Origin: Nocardia cyriacigeorgica
GTDB lineage: Bacteria; Actinomycetota; Actinomycetes; Mycobacteriales; Mycobacteriaceae
Length of the DNA stretch: 64,000 nt
Direction: 5' to 3'
Assembly (NCBI RefSeq): GCF_010868145.1
Contig: NZ_JAAGUY010000001.1
Coordinates: 744,001-808,000 of the forward strand
A program made the position numbers and the translations under genes. The notes beneath the pieces were generated by a model, which did no database searches, had not been told where the DNA came from, and was given only the letters and a program-made list of their open reading frames with translations. Shown piece after piece: positions 8,477 through 17,108 of the stretch. Within the stretch, counting starts at the first letter, position 1. Every line of letters begins with the position of its first letter.

Positions 8477-9370
8477 ATGACCGGCTCTGTTTCCCTCGGC
8501 GACGCCTTGCGTTTCGGCATCGTGTTGTTCACCAGCGATCGCGGAATCACACCCGCCGCCGCGGCGCGAGCAGCCGAAGACATGGGGTTCCACTCCTTCT
8601 ACGTGCCTGAACACACCCATATCCCGGTGAAACGAGAGGCCGCCCATCCGCAGACCGGTGACGAGTCCCTCCCCGACGACCGCTATATGCGCACCCTCGA
8701 TCCCTGGGTGGCATTGGCGACGGCGGCGGCGGTCACCGAGCGGATCGAACTCTCGACCGCGGTGGCCTTACCGGTCGAGCACGATCCGATCACTCTGGCC
8801 AAGACCATCGCCTCGCTCGATCATCTATCGGGTGGACGGGTGGTGCTCGGTGCCGGATTCGGCTGGAACACCGATGAACTCAGCGACCACGGGGTGCCCG
8901 CGAACAAGCGACGCACCGTATTGCGGGAGTATCTGGAGTCCATGGCCGCGCTGTGGTCACAGGAAGAGGCCGAATACCACGGGGACTACGTGGATTTCGG
9001 GGCGAGCTGGGCGTGGCCGAAGCCGGTGCGCGGCTCAGTGCCCGTGCTGATCGGCGCCGCGGGGACCGAGCGGACCTTCCGGTGGATCGCCACCTCGGCC
9101 GACGGCTGGATCACCACACCGGGAGAAACCGATATCTCCGACCGGCTGGCGTTGCTGCGCAAGATCTGGACCGACTCCGGCCGCCCGGGAAACCCGCGCG
9201 TGGTCGCACTCGACATCAAACCGAATGCCGAGCGGCTGGCCGAATGGGCCGAATGCGGTGTAACCGATGTGCTGTACGGGCTGCCGGACAAGCCGGAGCC
9301 CGAGGTCGTCGCCTATTTGGAACGGTTGTCGGACAAGCTCGCCCATATCGTCGCGCCGACGGCAAATTGA
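8477..9370 (+). CDS. LLM-class F420-dependent oxidoreductase
   Basis: 297 aa from ATG 8477, fixed by AAGGAG at 8464-8469. It has the luciferase-like TIM barrel, with FGIVLFTSDRGITPAAAARA, then DMGFHSFYVPEHTHIPV, DPWVALATAAAVTERIELST and LDHLSGGRVVLGAGFGWN. These match the TIGR03619-type subfamily of F420-dependent oxidoreductases. The substrate is unknown. The gene ends in a strong hairpin shared with the convergent SDR/ACAD operon. Confidence 0.88.
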   Translation: MTGSVSLGDALRFGIVLFTSDRGITPAAAARAAEDMGFHSFYVPEHTHIPVKREAAHPQTGDESLPDDRYMRTLDPWVALATAAAVTERIELSTAVALPVEHDPITLAKTIASLDHLSGGRVVLGAGFGWNTDELSDHGVPANKRRTVLREYLESMAALWSQEEAEYHGDYVDFGASWAWPKPVRGSVPVLIGAAGTERTFRWIATSADGWITTPGETDISDRLALLRKIWTDSGRPGNPRVVALDIKPNAERLAEWAECGVTDVLYGLPDKPEPEVVAYLERLSDKLAHIVAPTAN

Positions 9371-9374
9371 CGAA

Positions 9375-9405
9375 GGCCGGGGCCGCACCCGGTGCGGCCC
9401 CGGCC
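9375..9405. terminator. Bidirectional GC-rich hairpin
   Basis: The perfect inverted repeat GGCCGGGGCCGCACC / GGTGCGGCCCCGGCC (15-bp arms, 1-nt centre) lies between convergent genes, 4 bp after the oxidoreductase stop. Confidence 0.75.
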
Positions 9406-9419
9406 CTCCCCGCCGCGGA

Positions 9420-10199
9420 TCACATACCGGGCACCCCGCCGCGGAACAGCGTGGGGTCGCCCAACCGTTGCCCGCCGTCGATCACCATCACCTCACCGGT
9501 GATCCAGCGCGCCGCATCGGACACCAGGAACGCGACCGCACCGGACACATCGTCCGGCTCACCGATCCGGTCCAGCGGGGTGGCCGCCGCGACCAGCGGC
9601 TCATGCTCTTTCCACAGCGCTTCGGCCAGCTTCGTCCGCACCACGCCGGGTGCGACCGCATTGACGCGCACTTTCGGCGAAAGCTCCAGTGCCATCTGCC
9701 GGGTGAGATGGATCAGCGCCGCCTTGGACGCGTTGTACAGGCCGATATTCGCCTCGAAACCGAACCCGCCGATGGAGGCGGTGTTCACCACGGCGCCACC
9801 GTGCTCACCCATCCAGGCCCGGGTGGCCAACCCGGTCCACAGGATCGGCGCCCAGAGATTCACATCGAAGGTCTTGGCGAATCGGGCGTGATCCTGGTCG
9901 ATCACCGGCCCGAAAGCCGGATTTGTCCCCGCGTTGTTGACGAGGATATCGATGCTGCCGAAACGTTCGAGCGTGGTGTCGACGCACCGGCGGGCCGCCT
10001 CTTCGTCGACAGCGTGCGCACCGATACCGAGCGCCTTCGAGCCGATCTCGGCGGCGGCCGCCTCGGCGGATTCGCTCGAACGCGATGTCACCACAACATT
10101 CGCTCCTGCCGCGGCGAGTGACTGCGCGATGGCGAGGCCGATGCCGCGCGAGGCTCCGGTGACGATGGCGGTGCGTCCGGTCAGATCAGTTCCGGTCAT
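9420..10199 (-). CDS. Short-chain dehydrogenase/reductase (classical SDR)
   Basis: 259 aa. The ATG at 10199 lies 2 bp after the acyl-CoA dehydrogenase stop. Motifs in order: cofactor site VTGASRGIGLAIA (about 13-25), NNAG (about 90), catalytic Ser in NTASIGGF and YNASKAAL (YxxxK) near residue 155. The C-terminal VIDGGQRL turn is also present. It probably oxidises or reduces a hydroxyacyl intermediate in the same pathway as the upstream dehydrogenase, by operon context. Confidence 0.9.
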   Translation of the reverse strand: MTGTDLTGRTAIVTGASRGIGLAIAQSLAAAGANVVVTSRSSESAEAAAAEIGSKALGIGAHAVDEEAARRCVDTTLERFGSIDILVNNAGTNPAFGPVIDQDHARFAKTFDVNLWAPILWTGLATRAWMGEHGGAVVNTASIGGFGFEANIGLYNASKAALIHLTRQMALELSPKVRVNAVAPGVVRTKLAEALWKEHEPLVAAATPLDRIGEPDDVSGAVAFLVSDAARWITGEVMVIDGGQRLGDPTLFRGGVPGM

Positions 10200-10201
10200 T
10201 G

Positions 10202-11425
<1,224 letters not shown>

Positions 11426-11522
11426 CTGACCTCCTGTCGACGGGTGATCCGACCGTACTTGAAACCGGCGTCAACTTCAATTAGGCAGCGGGTGAATTCC
11501 TCGTACGAATACCGGGCGGCGA

Positions 11523-11549
11523 TGTCGGATCTGGGAGGTGGTGTTCGTG
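11523..11549 (+). promoter_or_regulatory. Candidate ECF42-type promoter
   Basis: TGTCGG (11523-11528), a 17-bp spacer and CGTG (11546-11549) resemble the TGTCGA / CGTC pattern that I recall for ECF42 sigma factors, with one mismatch in each element. It lies about 50 bp before the operon that encodes such a sigma factor. The 7-4-7 inverted repeat GACGCTC-ACCG-GAGCGTC (11562-11579) lies between it and the first start codon. Confidence 0.35.
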
Positions 11550-11598
11550 GAAGGGATGAGCGACGCTCACCGGAGCGTCCATGACCGCAGGAGTGATC

Positions 11599-12225
11599 AT
11601 GAAGCTGACGACCGTCACCAACGTCTCCGTCGATGGTGTGATGCAGGGACTCGGTTCGTCCGAGGAAGACCGCAGGGGCGGATTCGAGCGCGGCGGATGG
11701 GCGATACCACTGTTCGACGACGAGCTCGAGGCCTTCCTCGGCCGGATATACCAGCGCGCCGATGCATTCCTGCTCGGGCGCTGGACCTTCGAGGTTTTCG
11801 CCCGTTCCTGGGGCGCGATCGAAGAGATGATGAACAGCCCCATCGGGCGTGCGTTGAACACCCGTCCCAAGTACGTGGTATCGACCACGCTCACCGACCC
11901 ACAGTGGGCCGATACCACCGTCCTGTCCGGTGACCTCGCGGCCGCCATCCGCGAGCTGAAGGCCGGCTCGGAGGGTGAGCTGCAGGTGCACGGCGGCGGC
12001 ACCCTGATCCGCTGGCTGTTGGACAACCACCTCGTCGACGAGATCACCCTGCTCAGCTATCCGGTGATCCTCGGCCAGGGAACCCGGCTGTTTCCCGCCG
12101 CCGGCCCGGATACAGCACTGGATCTGGTCGACTCTCAGGTCACATCGAAAGGGGTGACCATCCAGGTCTACCGACCCGACGGGCGCCCGCAGTACGCGAC
12201 CCCGCCATCCACCGCCGCGTCATAA
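11599..12225 (+). CDS. RibD C-terminal/dihydrofolate-reductase-like protein
   Basis: 208 aa from ATG 11599, behind AGGAG at 11589-11593; an in-frame ATG at 11581 lacks a site. The fold is that of the RibD C-terminal / DHFR-like family, with VTNVSVDGVMQG, DAFLLGRWTFEVFARSWG, KYVVSTTL, and HGGGTLIRWLLDNHLVDE near residue 140. Such proteins are recurrent partners of DGPF proteins and ECF42 sigma factors. It is the first gene of a three-gene operon. The substrate is unknown. Confidence 0.85.
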   Translation: MKLTTVTNVSVDGVMQGLGSSEEDRRGGFERGGWAIPLFDDELEAFLGRIYQRADAFLLGRWTFEVFARSWGAIEEMMNSPIGRALNTRPKYVVSTTLTDPQWADTTVLSGDLAAAIRELKAGSEGELQVHGGGTLIRWLLDNHLVDEITLLSYPVILGQGTRLFPAAGPDTALDLVDSQVTSKGVTIQVYRPDGRPQYATPPSTAAS

Positions 12226-12258
12226 TTGTCCCGAACCCGCACAGGAGAAGATCGTCAG

Positions 12259-12588
12259 ATGCAATTCCTGGTTTCCGTGATCGACGAGCGAACCGGCTCC
12301 GCCACCCCGGACGAGATGGCCGCCATCCGTGCGTTCAACGAGCGGCTCGTGGCCGAGGGCCACTGGGTTTTCGCCGGCGGCCTCGATGCGCCCGGCACGG
12401 CCACCGTCATCGATAACCGGGGCGAGGAGGCGTTGTTCACCGACGGCCCCTTCGTGGAGTCGAAGGAGTACCTCGCCGGCTTCTGGATCATCGAGGCGCC
12501 CGACCTCGACACCGCGCGCGAACTCGCCGCCGAGGGGTCCGAGCACTGCCACCGCAAGGTCGAGGTCCGGCCGTTCCTCGCCGAGTGA
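12259..12588 (+). CDS. YciI-like DGPF-domain protein
   Basis: 109 aa from ATG 12259 with AGGAGAAG upstream. It has the DGPF signature (LFTDGPFVESKEYLAGFW, about residues 60-77) and a C-terminal HCHRKVEVRP. The YCII/DGPF family is ferredoxin-like and is the hallmark partner of ECF42 sigma factors. Its TGA overlaps the sigma factor's GTG (GTGA), so the two are translationally coupled. The biochemical role is unknown. Confidence 0.9.
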   Translation: MQFLVSVIDERTGSATPDEMAAIRAFNERLVAEGHWVFAGGLDAPGTATVIDNRGEEALFTDGPFVESKEYLAGFWIIEAPDLDTARELAAEGSEHCHRKVEVRPFLAE

Positions 12589-13817
12589 ACGCGACCGACG
12601 TCCGGCTGGCGATCGCCCGGGCCCACCGCGCGGAGTGGGCGCGGGTGGTCGCCGCCCTGGCCAGGCGTTTCGGTGACCTCGATATCGCAGAGGAGGCCGC
12701 CGCGGAAGCGTTCGCCGTTGCCGTCGAGCGCTGGCCTGCCGACGGCATACCCCCGAACCCCGGCGCCTGGCTGACGACCACCGCCAACCGCAAAGCCATC
12801 GACCGGATCCGGCGGGAGAACAAACGCGGCGACAAGCACAAGGAGGCGCTGCTGTTGTCCGACGACGACCCGCCCGAGCCGCTGGGGGCCATCGACGACG
12901 AACGGCTGCGGCTGATCTTCACCTGCTGTCATCCCGCGCTCGCCATGCAGGCACGCGTGGCGCTGACCCTGCGCATGGTCGGCGGCCTCACCGTGCCCGA
13001 AATCGCCCGGGCCTTCCTGGTGCAGGAGAGCGCGATCGGGCAGCGGATCACCCGCGCGAAGGCCAAGATCGCGGCGGCTCGTATCCCGTATCGGGTGCCA
13101 TCCGCAGCGGATCTGCCCGCCCGGGTCTCCGGTGTGCTGGCCGTCCTTTTTCTCGTTTTCAACGAGGGCTATTTGGCGACCGGTGCCGGCACCGATCCGG
13201 TTCGTGACGACCTGACCGCCGAAGCGATCCGGCTCACTCGCCTCCTTCACGCCCTCATACCCGAGGACGGTGAGGTGGTCGGGTTGCTGGCGCTGATGCT
13301 GCTCATCGAGGCTCGCTGCACCGCCCGGATCTCGCCGGGTGGCGAACTGGTCCCGCTCGACCAGCAAGATCGCGGGGCCTGGGACACCGTGCTGGTCGCC
13401 GAGGGGCATCGGCTGGTCCGTGAGCGCCTGGCCTCCGGTCAGGCTCCTGGCCGCTACCAGATCCTCGCCGCGATCAACGCTGTGCATACCTCCGCTCGCG
13501 ACGTGCGCGATACCGATTGGTCGCAGGTCGTCGCGCTCTACGACCAGCTCGCCCGCCTCGACTCCTCCCCGATCGTCGCTCTCAACCGTGCCATCGCCGT
13601 CGCCGAACTCGACGGCCCGGAGGTGGCGCTGGCGGCCGTCGACCGGCTCGAGGACGCGCTGGGCGGCTATCACGCCTACCACGCGACCCGCGCCGACCTG
13701 CTGCGCAGGCTGGGCCGCAGCCAGGACTCGCGCGAGGCCTACACCAGAGCCATCGAACTGGCGGGCAATACCGCGGAGACGGTCTACCTGACCCGCCGCC
13801 GCGACCAGCTGGGCTGA
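12585..13817 (+). CDS. RNA polymerase ECF sigma factor, ECF42 type
   Basis: 410 aa, about twice the size of a standard ECF sigma. Region 2 runs over about residues 10-80 (DIAEEAAAEAFAVAVERWP, AWLTTTANRKAIDRIRR). Region 4 is near 125-160 (LTVPEIARAFLVQESAIGQR). A long C-terminal extension (about 175-410) contains FLVFNEGYLAT and helical TPR-like pairs such as YHAYHATRADLLRRLGR. That C-terminal domain and the coupled DGPF gene define the ECF42 group. There is no anti-sigma gene, and the extension is thought to control activity in this group. Confidence 0.92.
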   Translation: MNATDVRLAIARAHRAEWARVVAALARRFGDLDIAEEAAAEAFAVAVERWPADGIPPNPGAWLTTTANRKAIDRIRRENKRGDKHKEALLLSDDDPPEPLGAIDDERLRLIFTCCHPALAMQARVALTLRMVGGLTVPEIARAFLVQESAIGQRITRAKAKIAAARIPYRVPSAADLPARVSGVLAVLFLVFNEGYLATGAGTDPVRDDLTAEAIRLTRLLHALIPEDGEVVGLLALMLLIEARCTARISPGGELVPLDQQDRGAWDTVLVAEGHRLVRERLASGQAPGRYQILAAINAVHTSARDVRDTDWSQVVALYDQLARLDSSPIVALNRAIAVAELDGPEVALAAVDRLEDALGGYHAYHATRADLLRRLGRSQDSREAYTRAIELAGNTAETVYLTRRRDQLG

Positions 13818-13843
13818 CGCACGGACACCAACCAGCAGGAGCG

Positions 13844-14524
13844 CTATGCCTTGGTTGGCATGCGCAGAGCGTTCACCCACAGCCGCGTAGCGGTGTAGGT
13901 CAGCTCGTCCATCGTCACCGGCGGGTCGTCGGGCGCGATGACGAAATGGGTGAACGCGAGCCTGCTCACCATGCTCGACAGCGCACGGGAGGCGAGCAGC
14001 GGGTCCAGCTCCGGGTCGGCGAGGCCGCGGCGTTGCAGATCGGCGATGCTGCGGGCGTTCCGCTGGATGAACGCATCCCCACGCCGCTGCCGCAACTCGG
14101 CGAATTCGGGGTCGATCGTGGCGACCTGCTCCAGCAGCGCCATCAGCTTGGCATTGCGTTTGTAGGCCTCGAAGTAGGCGCGATTGCTGGCCTCGACGAT
14201 GCCCGCGGGGTCGTCGTCCTCCGGTATGTGTGGCATACCGGGGTGCATCATGTCTTCCTGCGCCACCTCGAGCACCGCGGCGAAGATCTCTTCCTTGCTC
14301 GCGAAATAGGTGTAGAAGGTGCCCGAGGAGCATTTGGCCGCCTGGGTGATGTCGATCAGCCGGGTCTCGAGGTAGCCGTTGCTTTCGAAGACTTCCCGTG
14401 CGGCGCTGACCAACGCGGCGCGTGTGCGCAAACCACGCTGCGTCGAGGGCAGTTCACGCAACAGGGAGGTGCGCGCCATCGACGGCGCCTGCGCGTCGTC
14501 GGCGTCCGTGATCAGCTCTCCCAT
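13844..14524 (-). CDS. TetR-family transcriptional regulator
   Basis: 226 aa. The HTH is at about residues 30-75 (TRAALVSAAREVFESNGYLE, then CSSGTFYTYFASKEEIFAAV), followed by a C-terminal ligand-binding helical domain. The ATG is 6 nt downstream of TATAAA, so the mRNA is probably leaderless. It is the last gene of the minus-strand run that contains the PKS and is the most likely local regulator of that locus (inferred from position). It converges with the sigma-factor operon. Confidence 0.92.
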   Translation of the reverse strand: MGELITDADDAQAPSMARTSLLRELPSTQRGLRTRAALVSAAREVFESNGYLETRLIDITQAAKCSSGTFYTYFASKEEIFAAVLEVAQEDMMHPGMPHIPEDDDPAGIVEASNRAYFEAYKRNAKLMALLEQVATIDPEFAELRQRRGDAFIQRNARSIADLQRRGLADPELDPLLASRALSSMVSRLAFTHFVIAPDDPPVTMDELTYTATRLWVNALRMPTKA

Positions 14525-14530
14525 GCAGCA

Positions 14531-14554
14531 TTTATACCGCTCGACGCCATCGAG
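14531..14554 (-). promoter_or_regulatory. Leaderless tetR promoter with internal inverted repeat
   Basis: TATAAA on the minus strand (14536-14531) is separated from the tetR ATG (14524) by 6 nt. CTCGA-N5-TCGAG (14540-14554) lies just upstream, where a TetR dimer could block polymerase. Confidence 0.5.
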
Positions 14555-14580
14555 ACGATATCGGCGACCCCGTCGGCGGG

Positions 14581-15654
14581 TCAGCCGCGGTTGTTCATGA
14601 TCGCGGCGTAGACCCGGTAATTGCCGACCAGCGGCACCACCTCGAGCAACTGTTTCACCGAGAAGTGGCGGCGCAGTTCGGTCCAGGTGCCGTCACTGAT
14701 GAAGTACTCGGTATCCAGCTCGTCGACCGCACGCAGCAGCGCCGCCTGCGCAGGCGTCGCATCCGGACCGTCGGGCCCGGCGGCGACGACGGCGGCCGTC
14801 TCCGGATGGGCAGCCGAGCGCATAGTCCATTCGCCGACCGGACCGACCCGCCACAGCATCCGCTGGATGGCGAGCTCCCGGTCGGCAGGTCCGAGCTTCA
14901 TCCGTCGCGCGGCCACACCGTCGATGCGGCGCACGATCCATGCCGTCCACGGGTGGTTGAGCGCGAACTCCGCGGTGATCTCCGGATCGTGTGGCACCCA
15001 GATGCGCGGGCCGGACGGCGGTGTGACCGTGGTGATCTCGGCGGGTTGCGGCGCCAACGGCCGATCCTTACGCGGGCGGCGTGGCCGTGCGGGCGATTGT
15101 CGCGACGCGCGGGGTTCGAAGTCGAACAGCTCCCCCGGCGGGCAGAAGTTGTTGACCATGGCCAGCACCTCGTACATAGCGCCGACCGAGTACAGCTCCC
15201 GGTACTGGCGTGGCGACAAGTAACCGAGCAGCCGCTGTTTGGTGGTCTCGGAGATCAGTTGGTCCTCGTGCAGTTCGTCGACGGCGGTGAGGATCGCAGC
15301 CTGGCGATCGTTCCACAGCGCCGCCGACGGGCCCTCCTTGATCGCAACCAGGTAGTCCGCGTCTTTGCGCAGGACTTTGGCGGTGAGCACGTGGTTCTCC
15401 CATTCGAACCGGCCACCGCAGTTCCAGCTGCCACGCAGCGCGATCAGTTCCCAGTCCGCGACGGGCAGGATGGGGTGCGCGATTGCCAGCAGGTGGATGT
15501 TGTTCACCAGCATGGTCCAGGTGCCCATAATGGTGAAGTGGTGCAGTACCGGCACCACGATCTCGGAATTGGGCGGGGCGAACCGCCACGGCAACGGGTT
15601 ACGCAGTCGCGGGCTGCCCGGCCGCGACCATCCCAACTCGACCTGCTCGCTCAT
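14581..15654 (-). CDS. Double-domain AhpD-like / carboxymuconolactone-decarboxylase-fold protein
   Basis: 357 aa with two copies of the CMD-like unit (about 20-180 and 215-355), joined by a Pro/Arg-rich linker (SPARPRRPRKDRP). Copy 1 carries LRGSWNCGGRFEWENHVLTA, with the E-W-x-x-H proton-relay pattern of the family. Neither copy has the redox CxxC of AhpD, so disulphide reductase activity is unlikely. It starts about 50 bp after the AOS gene. A role in processing the PKS/AOS product is inferred only from position; its reaction is unknown. Confidence 0.78.
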   Translation of the reverse strand: MSEQVELGWSRPGSPRLRNPLPWRFAPPNSEIVVPVLHHFTIMGTWTMLVNNIHLLAIAHPILPVADWELIALRGSWNCGGRFEWENHVLTAKVLRKDADYLVAIKEGPSAALWNDRQAAILTAVDELHEDQLISETTKQRLLGYLSPRQYRELYSVGAMYEVLAMVNNFCPPGELFDFEPRASRQSPARPRRPRKDRPLAPQPAEITTVTPPSGPRIWVPHDPEITAEFALNHPWTAWIVRRIDGVAARRMKLGPADRELAIQRMLWRVGPVGEWTMRSAAHPETAAVVAAGPDGPDATPAQAALLRAVDELDTEYFISDGTWTELRRHFSVKQLLEVVPLVGNYRVYAAIMNNRG

Positions 15655-15704
15655 CGCCGGATCACCCTCTCATTGTTCATCGTCGAATGTCGTTGCCACA
15701 GCGC

Positions 15705-17108
15705 TCAGTTCGGTGCGGTGGGGTCGGGTACATGCTCGGCGGCCGCGATTGCCTCGGCCAGCAGATTCGCCGTCGAGGTGAGCTGGCCTTCGGTGTGCTC
15801 GGAGGTGACGAAGAAGCGCAGCCGCTCCTGCCCGGCCGGGACCGCGGGCGCGGAGATATTGCCCGCGTACACCCCCTGTTGCAGCAGCGAGGATGCGACG
15901 AACCCGGAGCGGATCTCGCCAGGCACGATCACCGGGATGATCGGAGTCCCTTGGGAATCACCGAGATTCACCCCACGTTCGGCCAGCATCGCGGTGAACA
16001 ACTTCGCGTTCACCCACAGGCGCGTCAGCCGTTCCGGCTCATCGTCGAGCACGTCGAGGGCGGCCAGGGCGGCCCCGACCGCCGATGGTGCTGGACCGCC
16101 GGTGAGCATCGCGACACCGGGCGCGGCGGCCTTCATCGCGCCGATCAGATCGGCGTCTCCGGCGATGAATCCGCCAACACTGCCCAGGGCTTTGGACAGG
16201 GTTCCCATCCAGATGTCGACGTCCTCGCCTGCCATCGCGTAATGCTCACGGATGCCGCGTCCGCGCGCACCGAACACACCAAGCGAATGCGCTTCGTCGA
16301 CCATGACCGCGCAGTCGTACTCCCTGGCGATGGCGGCCAGCTCGTCCACCCGGCCCACCGTGCCATCCATGCTGTAGTGGCCCTCGACCACAACCAACGC
16401 TCGGTCGAAACCGTTGCGCGACATCCGCAGCACGGAACGCAGGGCCTCGGGATCGTTGTGCCGGAAGGTGATTCGCCGACAACCGGCCCATTGAGTGCCG
16501 GAGACGATGCTGCCGTGGATCAACGCGTCGCACACCGCGACGTCACCGTCGCCCATCAGGAACCCGAGCACACCGGCGTTGGTGAGGTAGCCGCTGGTGG
16601 TGATCATGGCATCACCGACCCCATACCAGTCCGCCAGTCGTTGTTCGAGTTCGCCGTAGAGGGCGATCTCGCCGGCCAGGATGCGGCTCGCCGACGCCGA
16701 GGCGCCGTACCGGTCCAGGGCTGCCTTCGCACCCGCCACGACCCTGGGATGGTTGGCCAGCCCCAGATAGTTGTAGGCGCTGAAGTTCAGCAATTCCCGC
16801 TCGCCCACCCGCATCGTCGCATCGTTGGCGCCGGTGCGCAGGAGGAACAGTGGGTTGGGCATACCGGTCTGCTCGTACAGACCGGCGATCGCCGCCTTGC
16901 GCGCCACCATCGCCGCCACCTCAGGATGGTCGACGAAGTGGCGGCCGGGTCCGCGGCGTCTACGCGGAGCAGACGCCGCGGCAGGACGTACTTGGGTGGC
17001 CGGGGCCGTGGGCCGGGCCGAGCCGGAAGCGGCGGGGGTACCGGTGCCGGTGCCGGTGCCGGTGCCGGACAACAGTTTCCGGGCCAGATCGCGCGCCGAC
17101 TCGGTCAT
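15705..17108 (-). CDS. PLP-dependent alpha-oxoamine synthase (BioF/KBL/SPT-like)
   Basis: 467 aa. A disordered N-terminus (about 1-55) with a Gly-Thr repeat precedes an alpha-oxoamine synthase core. Visible motifs are NFSAYNYLGLANHP, GSIVSGTQ near H198, DEAHSLGVFG (D271, H274 for PLP) and the PLP lysine K306 in GTLSKALGSVGGF. The family condenses an acyl thioester with an amino acid, losing CO2 and giving an alpha-aminoketone. The ATG overlaps the PKS stop (ATGA), so acyl-ACP from the PKS is the expected acyl donor. The amino acid donor cannot be read from sequence. It could instead be a KBL- or BioF-type enzyme on free CoA, but the context argues against that. Confidence 0.88.
   Translation of the reverse strand: MTESARDLARKLLSGTGTGTGTGTPAASGSARPTAPATQVRPAAASAPRRRRGPGRHFVDHPEVAAMVARKAAIAGLYEQTGMPNPLFLLRTGANDATMRVGERELLNFSAYNYLGLANHPRVVAGAKAALDRYGASASASRILAGEIALYGELEQRLADWYGVGDAMITTSGYLTNAGVLGFLMGDGDVAVCDALIHGSIVSGTQWAGCRRITFRHNDPEALRSVLRMSRNGFDRALVVVEGHYSMDGTVGRVDELAAIAREYDCAVMVDEAHSLGVFGARGRGIREHYAMAGEDVDIWMGTLSKALGSVGGFIAGDADLIGAMKAAAPGVAMLTGGPAPSAVGAALAALDVLDDEPERLTRLWVNAKLFTAMLAERGVNLGDSQGTPIIPVIVPGEIRSGFVASSLLQQGVYAGNISAPAVPAGQERLRFFVTSEHTEGQLTSTANLLAEAIAAAEHVPDPTAPN
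17040..17069. repeat. Hexanucleotide tandem repeat in the AOS 5' end
   Basis: Five consecutive hexamers (ACCGGT, three GCCGGT, GCCGGA) encode the Gly-Thr tract near residues 15-24 of the AOS. Repeat loss or gain would stay in frame. Confidence 0.75.

Noticed and set aside
11459..11480. TTGAA-N12-TTCAA upstream of the acyl-CoA dehydrogenase as a KstR-like operator
   Set aside because: Only 5 bp of each arm match and the core does not fit the KstR/FadR patterns I know.
13828..13858. CCAACCA / TGGTTGG inverted repeat at the sigma/tetR junction as terminator
   Set aside because: 7-bp arms with a 17-nt loop, partly inside the tetR coding end; too weak to call.
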